From Amycolatopsis thailandensis (GTDB lineage: Bacteria > Actinomycetota > Actinomycetes > Mycobacteriales > Pseudonocardiaceae): a stretch of 64,000 nt of DNA. A model generated the notes under the pieces. The model saw only the letters and a list, made by a program, of their open reading frames with translations, searched no databases and was not told the origin of the DNA. Where the stretch lies: assembly GCF_002234405.1 (NCBI RefSeq), contig NZ_NMQT01000002.1, forward strand, positions 1-64,000, written 5' to 3'. A program made the position numbers and the translations under genes. Of the stretch, positions 16,058 to 24,529 are shown piece by piece. Each line of letters opens with the position of its first letter. Positions within the stretch are counted from its first letter, which is position 1.

Positions 16058-16984
16058 TCAGCCCAGGCTGTTGGTCGCGAAGGTGTCGCACCGCGCGGGC
16101 TGGCCGGTCTGGAAGCCGGTGGTGAACCACTTCTTCCGCTGCGCCGAAGTGCCGTGGCTGAACTTCGACTCGTCGACCCGGCCCCCGCCGAGCTTGGACT
16201 GGATGTAGTCGTCACCGATCCGCGAAGCGGTGTCCAGCGCGGAATCGACGTCCTGCTGGCTGACCTCGCTGAGCAGCGGCCGCCCGGTTTCGGTCGGCGT
16301 GGTCGTCGCGTGGTTCGCCCAGACCCCGGCGTAGCAGTCGGCCTGCAGTTCGAGCCGCACCGAACCCGACGTCGGCCCGCTCCCGGTGCCCTTTTTGGAC
16401 ACTCCGGTGAGGTTCTGCACGTGGTGCCCGTATTCGTGGGCCAGCACGTACGCCTCCGCGAACGGCCCGCCCTCCGCGCCGAACTTCGTGCGGAGTTCGT
16501 TGAAGAACCCGAGATCGATGTAAACGTTGGAGTCGCCGGGGCAGTAGAACGGCCCGACGTCCGAAGTCGCGCTGCCGCAGCCCGTGTTCACGCCGCCGTT
16601 GAAGAACTTGGTGACCGACTTGCGATAGGTCGACCCGGACCGCTGGAATTCCTGGCCCCAGTAGTCCTGGATCGAGTTGATGATCGCGACGATCGCGCAG
16701 TCGTGCTTCCGGTTCGCGTCGGCGCCGGTCTTGCACTCCTGTGCCAGCGAGGTGTTGTCCACCTGCTGCCCGGAGCCCACGCCGCCGAGGCTGCCGATCC
16801 CGCCCGCGGACGGGCCCAGGCTCACGCCGCCGAACTGGGAGATGAGGAAATAGATGACGAGTCCGACCACGCCGAGCCCGCCGCCGCCGAGTGCCACCCG
16901 GCCGCCGATACCGCCACCGCCACCGCCACCTCGCAGGTCCTCGACTTCGGAGGTGTCCAGGCCCGCGCCTTCGTCGAATCGCAC
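16058..16984 (-). CDS. membrane-anchored neutral zinc metallopeptidase (YpfJ family)
   Basis: 308 residues of the YpfJ/PF04228 type. Seen: short cytosolic N-terminus with a poly-Gly tract (RGGGGGGGIGG), one membrane helix (LGVVGLVIYFLISQF), then an extracytoplasmic peptidase domain with catalytic HEYGHH, a downstream ELQADCYAGVWA that supplies the third zinc ligand region, and paired cysteines in the HDCAIVAIINSIQDYW and YCPGDSNVYIDL segments. Probably acts in the cell wall space; natural substrate not known. Transcribed away from the MarR gene across a 534-base gap. Confidence 0.87.
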   Translation of the reverse strand: MRFDEGAGLDTSEVEDLRGGGGGGGIGGRVALGGGGLGVVGLVIYFLISQFGGVSLGPSAGGIGSLGGVGSGQQVDNTSLAQECKTGADANRKHDCAIVAIINSIQDYWGQEFQRSGSTYRKSVTKFFNGGVNTGCGSATSDVGPFYCPGDSNVYIDLGFFNELRTKFGAEGGPFAEAYVLAHEYGHHVQNLTGVSKKGTGSGPTSGSVRLELQADCYAGVWANHATTTPTETGRPLLSEVSQQDVDSALDTASRIGDDYIQSKLGGGRVDESKFSHGTSAQRKKWFTTGFQTGQPARCDTFATNSLG

Positions 16985-17518
16985 GGGGGAAGCGTAGCCG
17001 GAAGGACCCGTATATGCCTGGGTGCGGCCACGCAGAGCGGCCGCACCCAGGTCTACCGAGGTTGTCTTTTGATCGCCGGTTGGCCGCGATCACCGGGCCG
17101 GCGCCGGGCGCTGCCGAGGCGGTCGAAGAGGCCGCGAACCCGAAACAGGCCGGAGTGACGCCGAATGCGCGAGAATGGTCGAGCGCATCTGAGATGCCCG
17201 CGCTCGTCGCTGTTCACAGTCGCGACCGACCCGGTTCCTTCCGTTCCGATCGCGGGGACACAGCAGGCGGTCAACCGCGAGAATCACCCGCCATACCACC
17301 ACCTGACCTTTCCCGGCTGGGAGCAGGTCCGGCGACCTTCCGAGGAGTTCGCCCGATACTTGCCCGAACCATCCGCTGACAAGCAGCTTGCGCCTTTTCT
17401 CGCCGAGTCTCAACCTTTTCGTAACCCTCCTTCGGGCGAATGTTCCCGCGGATTTTTCAGGGCCGAAAAGTGACCGGTGGGTATGCGCCTTGTGCGATCA
17501 ACGCTCTACCCTGCGTGG
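16985..17518. other. 534-base intergenic region with one hairpin
   Basis: Gap between the divergent zinc peptidase and MarR genes. It holds a perfect 13-bp stem (17018-17030 with 17040-17052, arm CCTGGGTGCGGCC) just upstream of the peptidase start. A 102-codon open frame at 17165-17473 has no ribosome-binding site, atypical composition and no recognisable domain, so I do not call it a gene. Further AT-richer sequence near 17400-17480 likely contains the MarR promoter. Confidence 0.5.
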
Positions 17519-18022
17519 ATGGCGGTGGAGCAGAAGGAAGTGCGCTGGCTGTCCGAGTCCGAGATGATCGCTTGGCGCTCGTACATCGTCGCCACCATGC
17601 GGCTTCGACAACGCCTGCACCGTGAGCTCTCCGAGCGGCACGACGTCACGCTCGCCGACTACGAGGTCCTGGTCTGCCTTTCGATCCAGCCCGACAACCG
17701 GATGCGGATGACGGAGCTGGCGATCATGCTCGGCTCGACCAAGAGCAGGCTTTCGCACCAGATGGTCCGGCTGGAGGCCGAGGGCATCATCCGCCGCACC
17801 CGCGACCCGGCGGACAAACGCGGTGTCGTCGCCGAGCTGACCGGACGCGGCGTGGAACTGCTGGAGGGCGCGGCGCCGACGCATGTCGAAGGCGTCCGCG
17901 AGCACCTGATCGACCTGTTGAGCCCCGAAGAGCAGCGGGTGCTGGGGCTGGCTTTCGGGCGGGTGCTGGAGCACCTGTCGGAGATCGACGGGCTCCCGCG
18001 CCTGCCGCCGGTCACTTCCTGA
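17519..18022 (+). CDS. MarR-family transcriptional regulator
   Basis: 167 residues from ATG 17519. Seen: winged-helix core with TLADYEVLVCLSIQ, MTELAIMLGSTKSRLSHQMV as recognition helix and IIRRTRDPADKRGVVAELT as the wing. A -10-like TACCCT lies about 8 bases before this ATG and no Shine-Dalgarno is seen, so a leaderless transcript is likely. MarR proteins are ligand-responsive dimeric repressors. Its target may be itself or the neighbours; its 3' end overlaps the sigma factor gene by 11 bp. Confidence 0.85.
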   Translation: MAVEQKEVRWLSESEMIAWRSYIVATMRLRQRLHRELSERHDVTLADYEVLVCLSIQPDNRMRMTELAIMLGSTKSRLSHQMVRLEAEGIIRRTRDPADKRGVVAELTGRGVELLEGAAPTHVEGVREHLIDLLSPEEQRVLGLAFGRVLEHLSEIDGLPRLPPVTS

Positions 18023-19166
18023 GGGCGTTGATCCGCGCGGCCTGACGCGTCAGGTGGGCGCGTTCGGCCAGGTCGGCCGCCTTCCCGGCGGCTTCGACGT
18101 AAAGCCGTGCCGCAGTCACCAGGTCGCCGTCGCGTTCGTGGAGGTACGCCGCCACCGCCGCGTACCGGGGCAGCGAATCGTCCAGTTCGGCGAGCGCGGC
18201 CAGCCCCGCGCGCGGTCCGTCCGCCTCGCCGACGGCCACCGCGCGGTTCAGCCGCACGATCGGGCTGCCGGTCAGGCGCGCGAGTTCGTCGTACCACTCG
18301 ACGATCTGCACCCAGTCGGTTTCCTCGGCCGCGGGCGCGTCGGCGTGGAGCGCCGCGATGGCGGCCTGTGCCTGGAACTCGCCCAGGCTGTCGCGGGCCA
18401 GCGCCGCTTGGAGGATGTCGACGCCCTCGGCGATCAGGCGCGTGTCCCATGCGCCGCGGTCCTGTTCGGCGAGCGGCACGAGTTCGCCGCCGGGCGCCGT
18501 CCGGGCGGCGCGCCGGGCGTGGTGGAGCAGCATGAGCGCGAGCAGGCCCGCGACCTCGGGATGGTCGATAGCGGCCGCGAGCCGCCGGGTGAGCCGGATG
18601 GCTTCGGCGGCGAGGTCGACGTCGCCGGAGTAGCCCTCGTTGAAGACCAGGTAGAGCACGCGGAGCACGGTGGCGACGTCGCCCGCCTGGTCGAAGCGCA
18701 CGCCGGACACGGTGCGCTTGGCCCGGCTGATGCGCTGCGCCATGGTCGCCTCGGGCACCAGATACGCCTGGGCGATCTGGCGGGTGGTCAGCCCGCCGAC
18801 GGCGCGCAGGGTGAGCGCGACCGCCGAAGACGGCGTCAGGGAAGGATGCGCGCACAGGAAGTAGAGCTGCAACGTGTCGTCCACCGCGGGGGCGGGCCCC
18901 GGCTCCGGCTCGTCGTCCACGACGTCCTCGCGACGGCGCCGGGCGGCGTCCGACCGGGCCATGTCGAGGAACTTGCGCCAGGCGACGGTGACGAGCCAGC
19001 CCTTCGGGTCCTTCGGCCGGTCGCCGGGCCAGACGCGGACGGCCTCGATCAGCGCTTCCTGCACGGCGTCCTCGGCCGACGCGAAATCGGCTCCGCGGCG
19101 GACGAGGATCCCGAGGACGTCCGGGGTGAGGCTCCGCAGCAGCGCCTCGTCGAACTCGGCGTTCAC
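18012..19166 (-). CDS. ECF42-type RNA polymerase sigma factor with C-terminal extension
   Basis: 384 residues from GTG 19166, overlapping the upstream YCII gene (GTGA). Seen: sigma region 2 (ASAEDAVQEALIEAVRVWP, KGWLVTVAWRKFLD), region 4 (LTLRAVGGLTTRQIAQAYLV, ATMAQRISRAKRTV), then an extension of about 200 residues with TPR-like helices (FNEGYSGDVDLAAEAIRLTR, YDELARLTGSPIVRLNRAVA) typical of the ECF42 (DUF6596) group. These sigma factors are regulated through the extension and pair genetically with DGPF proteins rather than classical anti-sigma factors. Confidence 0.88.
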   Translation of the reverse strand: MNAEFDEALLRSLTPDVLGILVRRGADFASAEDAVQEALIEAVRVWPGDRPKDPKGWLVTVAWRKFLDMARSDAARRRREDVVDDEPEPGPAPAVDDTLQLYFLCAHPSLTPSSAVALTLRAVGGLTTRQIAQAYLVPEATMAQRISRAKRTVSGVRFDQAGDVATVLRVLYLVFNEGYSGDVDLAAEAIRLTRRLAAAIDHPEVAGLLALMLLHHARRAARTAPGGELVPLAEQDRGAWDTRLIAEGVDILQAALARDSLGEFQAQAAIAALHADAPAAEETDWVQIVEWYDELARLTGSPIVRLNRAVAVGEADGPRAGLAALAELDDSLPRYAAVAAYLHERDGDLVTAARLYVEAAGKAADLAERAHLTRQAARINALRK

Positions 19167-19570
19167 TCCGTGATGATCAGCTGTTCGCTGAACAGCGGAC
19201 GCAGTTCGAGCCATTCGTGGATGGGCTTCCCGCCCGCCCCCGGAGCGGCCGACAACTCGCCCGCCAGTTCCAGCGCCCGTTCGTAGCTGTCGACGTCGAT
19301 CATCATCCAGCCGGCGATGAGGTCCTTGGTCTCGGCGAAAGGACCGTCGGTGACAGGCGGTTTGCCCTCGCCGTCGTACCGGACGAAGGTGCCTTCGGGG
19401 GCGAGAGCCTGCTCGCCGACGAACTCGCCGGTCTCGACGAGCCGGTTCGCGAAGTCTCTCATGTACTGCATGTGCGCCGTGATCTCCTCCGGCGCCCATT
19501 GGTCCATTGGGATGTCGTTCACCGCCGCCGGAGCGCCGCGGTAGTGCTTGAGCAGCAAGTACTTGGGCAT
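19163..19570 (-). CDS. DGPF/YCII-domain protein, ECF42 partner
   Basis: 135 residues from ATG 19570. A single YCII-fold domain with the defining motif VTDGPFAETKDLIAGW and an N-terminal KYLLLKHYRG strand. DGPF proteins regularly sit beside ECF42 sigma genes and are thought to take part in signalling or oxidative chemistry; the exact role is unknown. First gene of a two-gene unit with the sigma factor. Confidence 0.85.
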   Translation of the reverse strand: MPKYLLLKHYRGAPAAVNDIPMDQWAPEEITAHMQYMRDFANRLVETGEFVGEQALAPEGTFVRYDGEGKPPVTDGPFAETKDLIAGWMMIDVDSYERALELAGELSAAPGAGGKPIHEWLELRPLFSEQLIITE

Positions 19571-19688
19571 GGCGGAAGAGTATGGCAGTCTGCCGGTTTT
19601 TCTGCCTGGTGGTCTATACATCCGACCTCTAGCCTTTTTTCGCGACAGTTCGAGAAGTGTGCGTTTCTTCATCGCGAAAGGAAGACAC

Positions 19689-21458
19689 TTGTCCAGAACG
19701 AAAAGACGCTTCGGCGGAGTGCTGGTGACCGCCGGTCTCATCTGCGGTCTGCTCGCGGGTGAGACCGCGGGAGCCACGGCATCGGATGACTCCACCGCCT
19801 TCAGCGCCTTCACCGCCCGGCCACTGCCGCCCGGCGCGACCCCGGTGGCCCCGCTCGCCGCCTCCGTCGCCGAGGCACAGATCGCCGCCAACCCCGTGGT
19901 CTGCGAAGGCGACGGTGTTTCCGGCAAACGCATCGAGCTCGTCTATGTCCGGGAAGCCGCTCAGCCCGACCGGTACACGACCGTCGCGCCGTCCCTGCGC
20001 GCCTACGCGTCCGGGATCGACGACGGGTTCAACGACAGCGCCGCCGTGACGGGCGCCAGCAGGCACGTCCGGTACGTGACGACCGCCGGTGCGGGCTGCC
20101 AGGTCGCCGTCGCGAACCTCGTGGTGCCCGACGGCACGTACCTGTCCGGCGCGATCCGCGACCGCGCGATCCAGGCGGGGTACTACAACGCCGACCGCGA
20201 CTACATCCTGTTCTCCGACAACCCGCACACCTGCGCGGGCACCTGGGGTGACAGCGACGATCAGCCCGGTCCGGCCAACGCCTTCAACAACGGCAGGCAC
20301 TACACGGAGATCGCCGTCCCGTGCTGGGGTGTCAACGCGACCGCGCACGAACTGGGGCACATGCTCGGCGCGGTCCTGCCCGGGGCGCCGCACTACCAGG
20401 GCGGCGGGCACTGCTCCCAGGAATGGGACCTGATGTGTTACGGCGACACGCAGTCCTTCGACTGCACGGCGCGCGATTTCGACCGGCTGCTGGACTGCGG
20501 CAACGACGACTACTTCAGCACGAACCCCGTCCCCGGCAGCTGGCTCGCCACGCACTGGAACGTGGCCAACAGCGCCTTCCTGATCAAGAACAGCACTCCC
20601 GACAACGACGACGGCCACGCGCAAGGCGGGAAGACCTACGTCATCACCGGCGCGAACGGTGACGCGATCGACGTCATCGGTTCTTCGACCGGCGGCCTCG
20701 TCAACCTCAGCAAGCGGGCCCGGACCGACTCCACGAGCCAGAAGTGGATCCTCGGCTACAACACCGGTCTGCAACTCGTGAACGCCAACAGCCAGCTGTG
20801 CGCCGACAGCGCCCAGAGCGGAACGGCTCCCGGGACGCAGATCCTCCAGTACAACTGCAACGGCCAGAACGGCATGCGGTGGGCGTTCCAGCCGCTCGGC
20901 AACGGCAAGGTGGCGATCTTCAACTACCTGACGGGCTACGCGATCACCGACGGCGGCGCGTATCCGGCGCCGCTCGTGCAGCAGCCCTACACCGGGGCGG
21001 CCAACCAGCAGTGGACCCTGAACCCCGTCGCGGACCCCGGTCCGCAGGCGGCCAAGAAGTATTACCTGTCCGTCGCCACCAACGGCAACAGCGCGGCCGT
21101 GGTCGACGGCTCGACGTCCGCCGGGGCGAAGATCACCCACGTGGCCAGGCAGGACGACAACGGCCAGAAGTGGAGGCTCACCGACGCGGGCGGCGGGTAC
21201 TGGAGGATCAGCAACGAGCGGAGCGGTCAGTGCCTGCGGCCGGTGTCCGGCAGCACCGCGGACGGCGCGCAGCTCGAACAGACGCACTGCGGATCGGCCA
21301 CCAACCAGCAGTGGAAACTGCTCCGCAGCGCCGACATGCGCTACGGACTGGTGAACCGGGCCAGCTCGCTGGCGATGCGACAGGCTTCGCTCCTGGAGCA
21401 ACGGCCCTTCGTGGGCGGCCGTAGCGACGAGACCGTCTGGGCGCTCGTGCCCGCGTGA
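19689..21458 (+). CDS. secreted metalloprotease with ricin-type lectin domains
   Basis: 589 residues from TTG 19689, preceded by GAAAGGAAG; the signal peptide (RRFGGVLVTAGLICGLLAG) only makes sense from this start. The catalytic part (about 30-330) has HELGHMLGAVLPGAPH, a metzincin-like HExxHxxG zinc site, and DLMCYG as a probable Met-turn. The remaining 270 residues form two ricin-B-like beta-trefoils with QxW repeats (SQKWIL, NQQWTL, GQKWRL, NQQWKL). Likely a secreted protease held on glycans by its lectin domains. Confidence 0.82.
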   Translation: MSRTKRRFGGVLVTAGLICGLLAGETAGATASDDSTAFSAFTARPLPPGATPVAPLAASVAEAQIAANPVVCEGDGVSGKRIELVYVREAAQPDRYTTVAPSLRAYASGIDDGFNDSAAVTGASRHVRYVTTAGAGCQVAVANLVVPDGTYLSGAIRDRAIQAGYYNADRDYILFSDNPHTCAGTWGDSDDQPGPANAFNNGRHYTEIAVPCWGVNATAHELGHMLGAVLPGAPHYQGGGHCSQEWDLMCYGDTQSFDCTARDFDRLLDCGNDDYFSTNPVPGSWLATHWNVANSAFLIKNSTPDNDDGHAQGGKTYVITGANGDAIDVIGSSTGGLVNLSKRARTDSTSQKWILGYNTGLQLVNANSQLCADSAQSGTAPGTQILQYNCNGQNGMRWAFQPLGNGKVAIFNYLTGYAITDGGAYPAPLVQQPYTGAANQQWTLNPVADPGPQAAKKYYLSVATNGNSAAVVDGSTSAGAKITHVARQDDNGQKWRLTDAGGGYWRISNERSGQCLRPVSGSTADGAQLEQTHCGSATNQQWKLLRSADMRYGLVNRASSLAMRQASLLEQRPFVGGRSDETVWALVPA

Positions 21459-21465
21459 CGAAAAC

Positions 21466-21491
21466 CGCCCCAGGTCCGCGGACCTGGGGCG
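21466..21491. terminator. rho-independent-like hairpin after metalloprotease
   Basis: 12-bp perfect stem (CGCCCCAGGTCC and its complement) with a two-base centre, 8 bases past the stop, followed by CTTTCCGTTTTC. Probably stops the protease transcript and, from the other side, read-through from tRNA-Ser. Confidence 0.75.
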
Positions 21492-21511
21492 CTTTCCGTT
21501 TTCAAGACTGG

Positions 21512-21597
21512 CGGTAGCGGTGGGATTCGAACCCACGGAGGACAGAGCCCTCGCATGTTTTCAAGACATGTTCCTTCGGCCGCTCGGACACGCTACC
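21512..21597 (-). tRNA. tRNA-Ser (anticodon UGA)
   Basis: 86-nt cloverleaf on the minus strand. Acceptor arms GGTAGCG/CGCTACC pair fully, the anticodon loop reads CTTGAAA giving UGA, a long variable arm (class II) follows, and the T-loop is GGTTCGAATCC. Discriminator G is followed by an encoded CCA (21509-21511). Reads UCA codons. Confidence 0.93.
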
Positions 21598-21655
21598 GCT
21601 GTCGAGGGTATCCGACGGTCCTTTGCCGGAACGCTTCGGATCTGGTCGAAGTCCG

Positions 21656-22024
21656 CTAGTCGAAGTCCCAGTCGGTCGCGATGCCGACGATGACCACCAG
21701 CAGGGCGAGAGCGACGATGATCGCGATGCCGAGGTAGCCGATGATGATCGCCGCGAGCGCCATCCCCTGGCCGCCTGCTTCCCCGCGTTTGGCCTTCGAG
21801 TGCGCGATGTGCCCCATGATCACGCCGATGACCGACAGCAGCCCGGTGCAGGCGACGAGACTGGCGATCGACACGACCAGGGCGGCGATCGCCAGGCCCT
21901 GGTCCTGCGGCGGCTGAGGCGCGCCGTAGCCGTATCCATAACCCGGCTGCGGGTACGGCTGGCCGTACGGGGGTTGCTGGCCGTAAGGCTGCTGTTGACC
22001 GTAGGGGTCCTGCGGATATGTCAC
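21656..22024 (-). CDS. DUF4190-domain membrane protein
   Basis: 122 residues from GTG 22024. A Gln/Tyr/Pro-rich cytosolic head (PYGQQQPYGQQPPYGQPYPQ) precedes two membrane helices separated by IAHSKAKRGEAGGQG, the DUF4190 pattern. Function unknown; such actinobacterial proteins are thought to sit at the cell pole or envelope. Lies 28 bases downstream of the DUF2277 gene, so probably co-transcribed. Confidence 0.8.
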   Translation of the reverse strand: MTYPQDPYGQQQPYGQQPPYGQPYPQPGYGYGYGAPQPPQDQGLAIAALVVSIASLVACTGLLSVIGVIMGHIAHSKAKRGEAGGQGMALAAIIIGYLGIAIIVALALLVVIVGIATDWDFD

Positions 22025-22052
22025 CGGCTCACCGTAACCGCCGATGCTTGGT

Positions 22053-22340
22053 TCAGGAGGCTTGGCTCTTCGCGGCTTTCGCGGCGATTCGCGCCTGGAC
22101 CTCGGGACGGCGCAACGGCGGCACCGTCGTCGGCGGCTGACGGCGGGCTGGCAGTTCGGACAGCAGCCGCCTGGTGACCGCGGTGATCTCGGCGACGGCG
22201 GCCTCGAAGGGCTCGCGGGTGGCGTCGGACAGGCTCTGCACCCCGGACACCTTGCGGACGTATTGGCGGGCGGCGGCCTCGATCTCGTCCGGCGTCGCCG
22301 CCGGCTCCAGGCCTCGAAGCGTGGTGATGTTCCGGCACAT
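22053..22340 (-). CDS. DUF2277-family protein
   Basis: 95 residues. The N-terminus MCRNITTLRGLEPAATPDEI and the following AARQYVRKVSG are the signature of DUF2277, a small conserved bacterial family with no assigned activity. The tail is basic and Ala/Pro-rich. First gene of a pair with the DUF4190 protein. Confidence 0.85.
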   Translation of the reverse strand: MCRNITTLRGLEPAATPDEIEAAARQYVRKVSGVQSLSDATREPFEAAVAEITAVTRRLLSELPARRQPPTTVPPLRRPEVQARIAAKAAKSQAS

Positions 22341-22453
22341 GCCCCGATCCTACGTCCGCCCACCGACGTTTCCGGGCGCTTCGATCACACAGTCGGTTAG
22401 AAGCTGCCCCGGTTCGTTGACGACGGAAAACGTGCGAAGGCACCCTCGGCGGA

Positions 22454-23401
22454 GTGCCCCTCAGACCCCGCTCTCTTCGCCGTGCGCCCGTCGAGCCGAT
22501 CCCCGAACCGGCCGAACCTTCCCCGATCCCGGAACAGGTGTGGCAGCGCGTCCCGATCGACGCCCTGATCGACCTCGTCACCGAGGTCTTCACCGCGCAC
22601 GACCTGCCGTGGTCCCGTGCCAGGATGGCCGCCGAGGCGCTGTGCCACGGCGATCTCACCGGAACCCCGGAAGCGGGGGTCGCCGAGCTGACCCGGCTGC
22701 ATCTGCCGATGCTGGTCAACGGCCTGGTGCGGCCGCGGGCCGAACCGCTGATGATCGCCGACCGCGGTGCCGCCGCCTTGATCGACTACCGCCGCGCGCC
22801 GGGGCTGTGGGCCGTCGGCGACGCGATGGACCGGGCGGTGTCCCGGGCGGGCCGGTACGGCGTCGGGCTCATGTCGGTCCGGGGCGTCGGGCCGTTCGGC
22901 CGCGCCGGGCACCATGCCGCGAGGGCGTTGCCGCATTCGATGATCGGGCTGGTCATGGCGGCGGGCGGGGAGCGCGGGATCGCCGCGAATCCGCTCGGCA
23001 TGGCCGCCCCCGCCGGCGCGTACCCCGAATTCGTCCTCGACATGGACACGCTGGCCGACGACACCGCCAGCGCCTCGATCGCCGGTTTCGCCCTGCTGGT
23101 CGAGATCTTCGCCGGGGTGCTTTCGGGCGTCGGCGACCACGATCACGACACCGGGCTCATGGTGATGGCCATCGCGCCGACGACGCTGCGCAGCGCCGAC
23201 GGGTTCTACAAGGCCGCGAGCGCGTTGTTCGGCAGCCTGCTCGGCTGGGAGGGCGGGAACCCGGTCCGCTACCCCGGCTGGCGTGAGGCGCAGTACCTCG
23301 AACAGTGCCAGGCCCTGGGTGTGCCGCTGAACGAGCCGGTGCACCGCGAACTCGAAGACCTCGCGAAGGCGCTTCGCCTGGCCCCGCTGAAGGGCCGCTA
23401 G
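22454..23401 (+). CDS. malate/L-lactate dehydrogenase-like oxidoreductase (Ldh2 family)
   Basis: 315 residues from GTG 22454. The central region fits the type-2 malate/lactate dehydrogenase fold: TRLHLPMLVNGLV, VRGVGPFGRAGHHAARAL at the position of the family's S-x-H-F-G-A-A-G-Y-Y motif, and RGIAANPLGMAAPAG. The N-terminal 30 residues are Pro/Glu-rich and not part of the family. Shorter and more divergent than typical members, so substrate is unclear. No strong Shine-Dalgarno. Converges with the S4 gene, 4-bp overlap. Confidence 0.7.
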   Translation: MPLRPRSLRRAPVEPIPEPAEPSPIPEQVWQRVPIDALIDLVTEVFTAHDLPWSRARMAAEALCHGDLTGTPEAGVAELTRLHLPMLVNGLVRPRAEPLMIADRGAAALIDYRRAPGLWAVGDAMDRAVSRAGRYGVGLMSVRGVGPFGRAGHHAARALPHSMIGLVMAAGGERGIAANPLGMAAPAGAYPEFVLDMDTLADDTASASIAGFALLVEIFAGVLSGVGDHDHDTGLMVMAIAPTTLRSADGFYKAASALFGSLLGWEGGNPVRYPGWREAQYLEQCQALGVPLNEPVHRELEDLAKALRLAPLKGR

Positions 23402-23616
23402 GCGAGAACGACGCGGCCGCCTTCGCCGCCGACCTCCACGACGTCGCCGTTCGTCAGCTGACGTCCGCGCCGGACCTCCACCTCGCCGTTGACCGTGACC
23501 TCTTCGGCGTCGAGGAGGTCTTTGGCGTGCGAACCGTCTTCGGCCAGGTTGGCCAGTTTGAGGAACTGGCCGAGGCGGATCGGCTCGCCGGTGATCGGGA
23601 CGTCGTGGATGCTCAT
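23398..23616 (-). CDS. S4-domain RNA-binding protein (YbcJ-like)
   Basis: 72 residues forming a single S4 fold: IRLGQFLKLANLAEDG, AKDLLDAEEVTVNGEVE and RRGRQLTNGDVVEV. Stand-alone S4 proteins bind RNA, often ribosomal; targets are unknown for this class. Stop overlaps the neighbouring convergent gene by 4 bp. Confidence 0.87.
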   Translation of the reverse strand: MSIHDVPITGEPIRLGQFLKLANLAEDGSHAKDLLDAEEVTVNGEVEVRRGRQLTNGDVVEVGGEGGRVVLA

Positions 23617-23623
23617 GGGGAGA

Positions 23624-24385
23624 TCATCCCCGGGCGTCCATCTTCCGGTACAAGGTGGCGACGTCGGTGTCGAAGTAGCTGCTGTAGGACGTGTCCGGGT
23701 CGTCCCCGCCGTACAGATAGCCGCCGATCACGCCGACGACGGTGCCGAGTCCGGTCTTGGGGTCGGGGTCGACCACCCACGGGCCGCCGCTGGTGCCGGT
23801 CGTGAAGCCGGGGCAGCCGACGCGCATCTGGTAGGTGTCGGCCTGGCTGCTGGTGCCGTGGCAGACGACCGGCGCCTCCCGTTCGTCGGGATACCCGGTC
23901 AGGGTGATCGGGTGGGCGAATCCGCCGCCGGTCACCAGGGTGTTGGCGCCGGTGACGCTTTCGAGGGTCTTCGTGCTGCCCGCCTGGCGGGCCGTCGCGA
24001 ACCCGACATCCAGGTCCGGATCGGACGAAACGGCCCAGCCGTCGGGAACCTGCGGATCGGAGACGTCCCAGTAGCCGTAGGGCGCGACGCCGTCGTGATA
24101 GCCGGGCGCGAACGAGATCCCCGTCGCGTACTCGCCGCCTTCGCCGTCGTGGAGGCAGTGCGCCGCGGTGAGCAAGAGGTCCCCCGGGCCGCTGTGGACG
24201 ACGCTGGCCGTGCAGAAATGCGTCCCGTCGAGGAAGAGCGCGCCGATCGCCGGATTGGTCCGCGGCGTGGCCGGGGTGACCGCCACCGTCGCGGGGGTGT
24301 CCCCGGGCTCGGGTTCGGCGGGTTCGGACGCGGCGGAACAACCGGTCAGAACGAAACAGAGCGCGAGCAGCAGGGCGCGGCGCAT
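23624..24385 (-). CDS. lipoprotein trypsin-like serine protease
   Basis: 253 residues with a lipoprotein signal (RALLLALCFVLTGC, lipobox LTGC) and a Ser/Glu/Pro linker. Catalytic triad visible: His in LLTAAHCLHDG, Asp in DPDLDVGFA and Ser in TGTSGGPW. Chymotrypsin-fold protease anchored on the outer face of the membrane. Only 7 bases upstream of the S4 gene, so the two may be co-transcribed although unrelated. Confidence 0.87.
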   Translation of the reverse strand: MRRALLLALCFVLTGCSAASEPAEPEPGDTPATVAVTPATPRTNPAIGALFLDGTHFCTASVVHSGPGDLLLTAAHCLHDGEGGEYATGISFAPGYHDGVAPYGYWDVSDPQVPDGWAVSSDPDLDVGFATARQAGSTKTLESVTGANTLVTGGGFAHPITLTGYPDEREAPVVCHGTSSQADTYQMRVGCPGFTTGTSGGPWVVDPDPKTGLGTVVGVIGGYLYGGDDPDTSYSSYFDTDVATLYRKMDARG

Positions 24386-24493
24386 CCTCTTCCCTCCGGT
24401 CGTCCACGGCTGTCCTGGTTACAGATCACCATAAGCGGTCCACGAACACAGCCCGAATCGATCAACGCACAGCAAGCTCACAGCCGTAGTATG

Positions 24494-24510
24494 TGTTACC
24501 TCCGGTAACA
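24494..24510. promoter_or_regulatory. perfect palindromic operator upstream of SDR gene
   Basis: TGTTACC-TCC-GGTAACA, a perfect 7-bp inverted repeat with a 3-base centre, 20 bases before the SDR start and overlapping a -10-like TAGTATG. Arrangement fits a repressor site of TetR or GntR type. No regulator gene is adjacent, so the binding protein acts from elsewhere. Confidence 0.6.
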
Positions 24511-24529
24511 GTCGAACTTGGGAGCGGGT

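Noticed and set aside
17165-17473. 102-codon open frame between zinc peptidase and MarR genes
   Set aside because: No ribosome-binding site, no homologous motif and poor codon composition; treated as intergenic.
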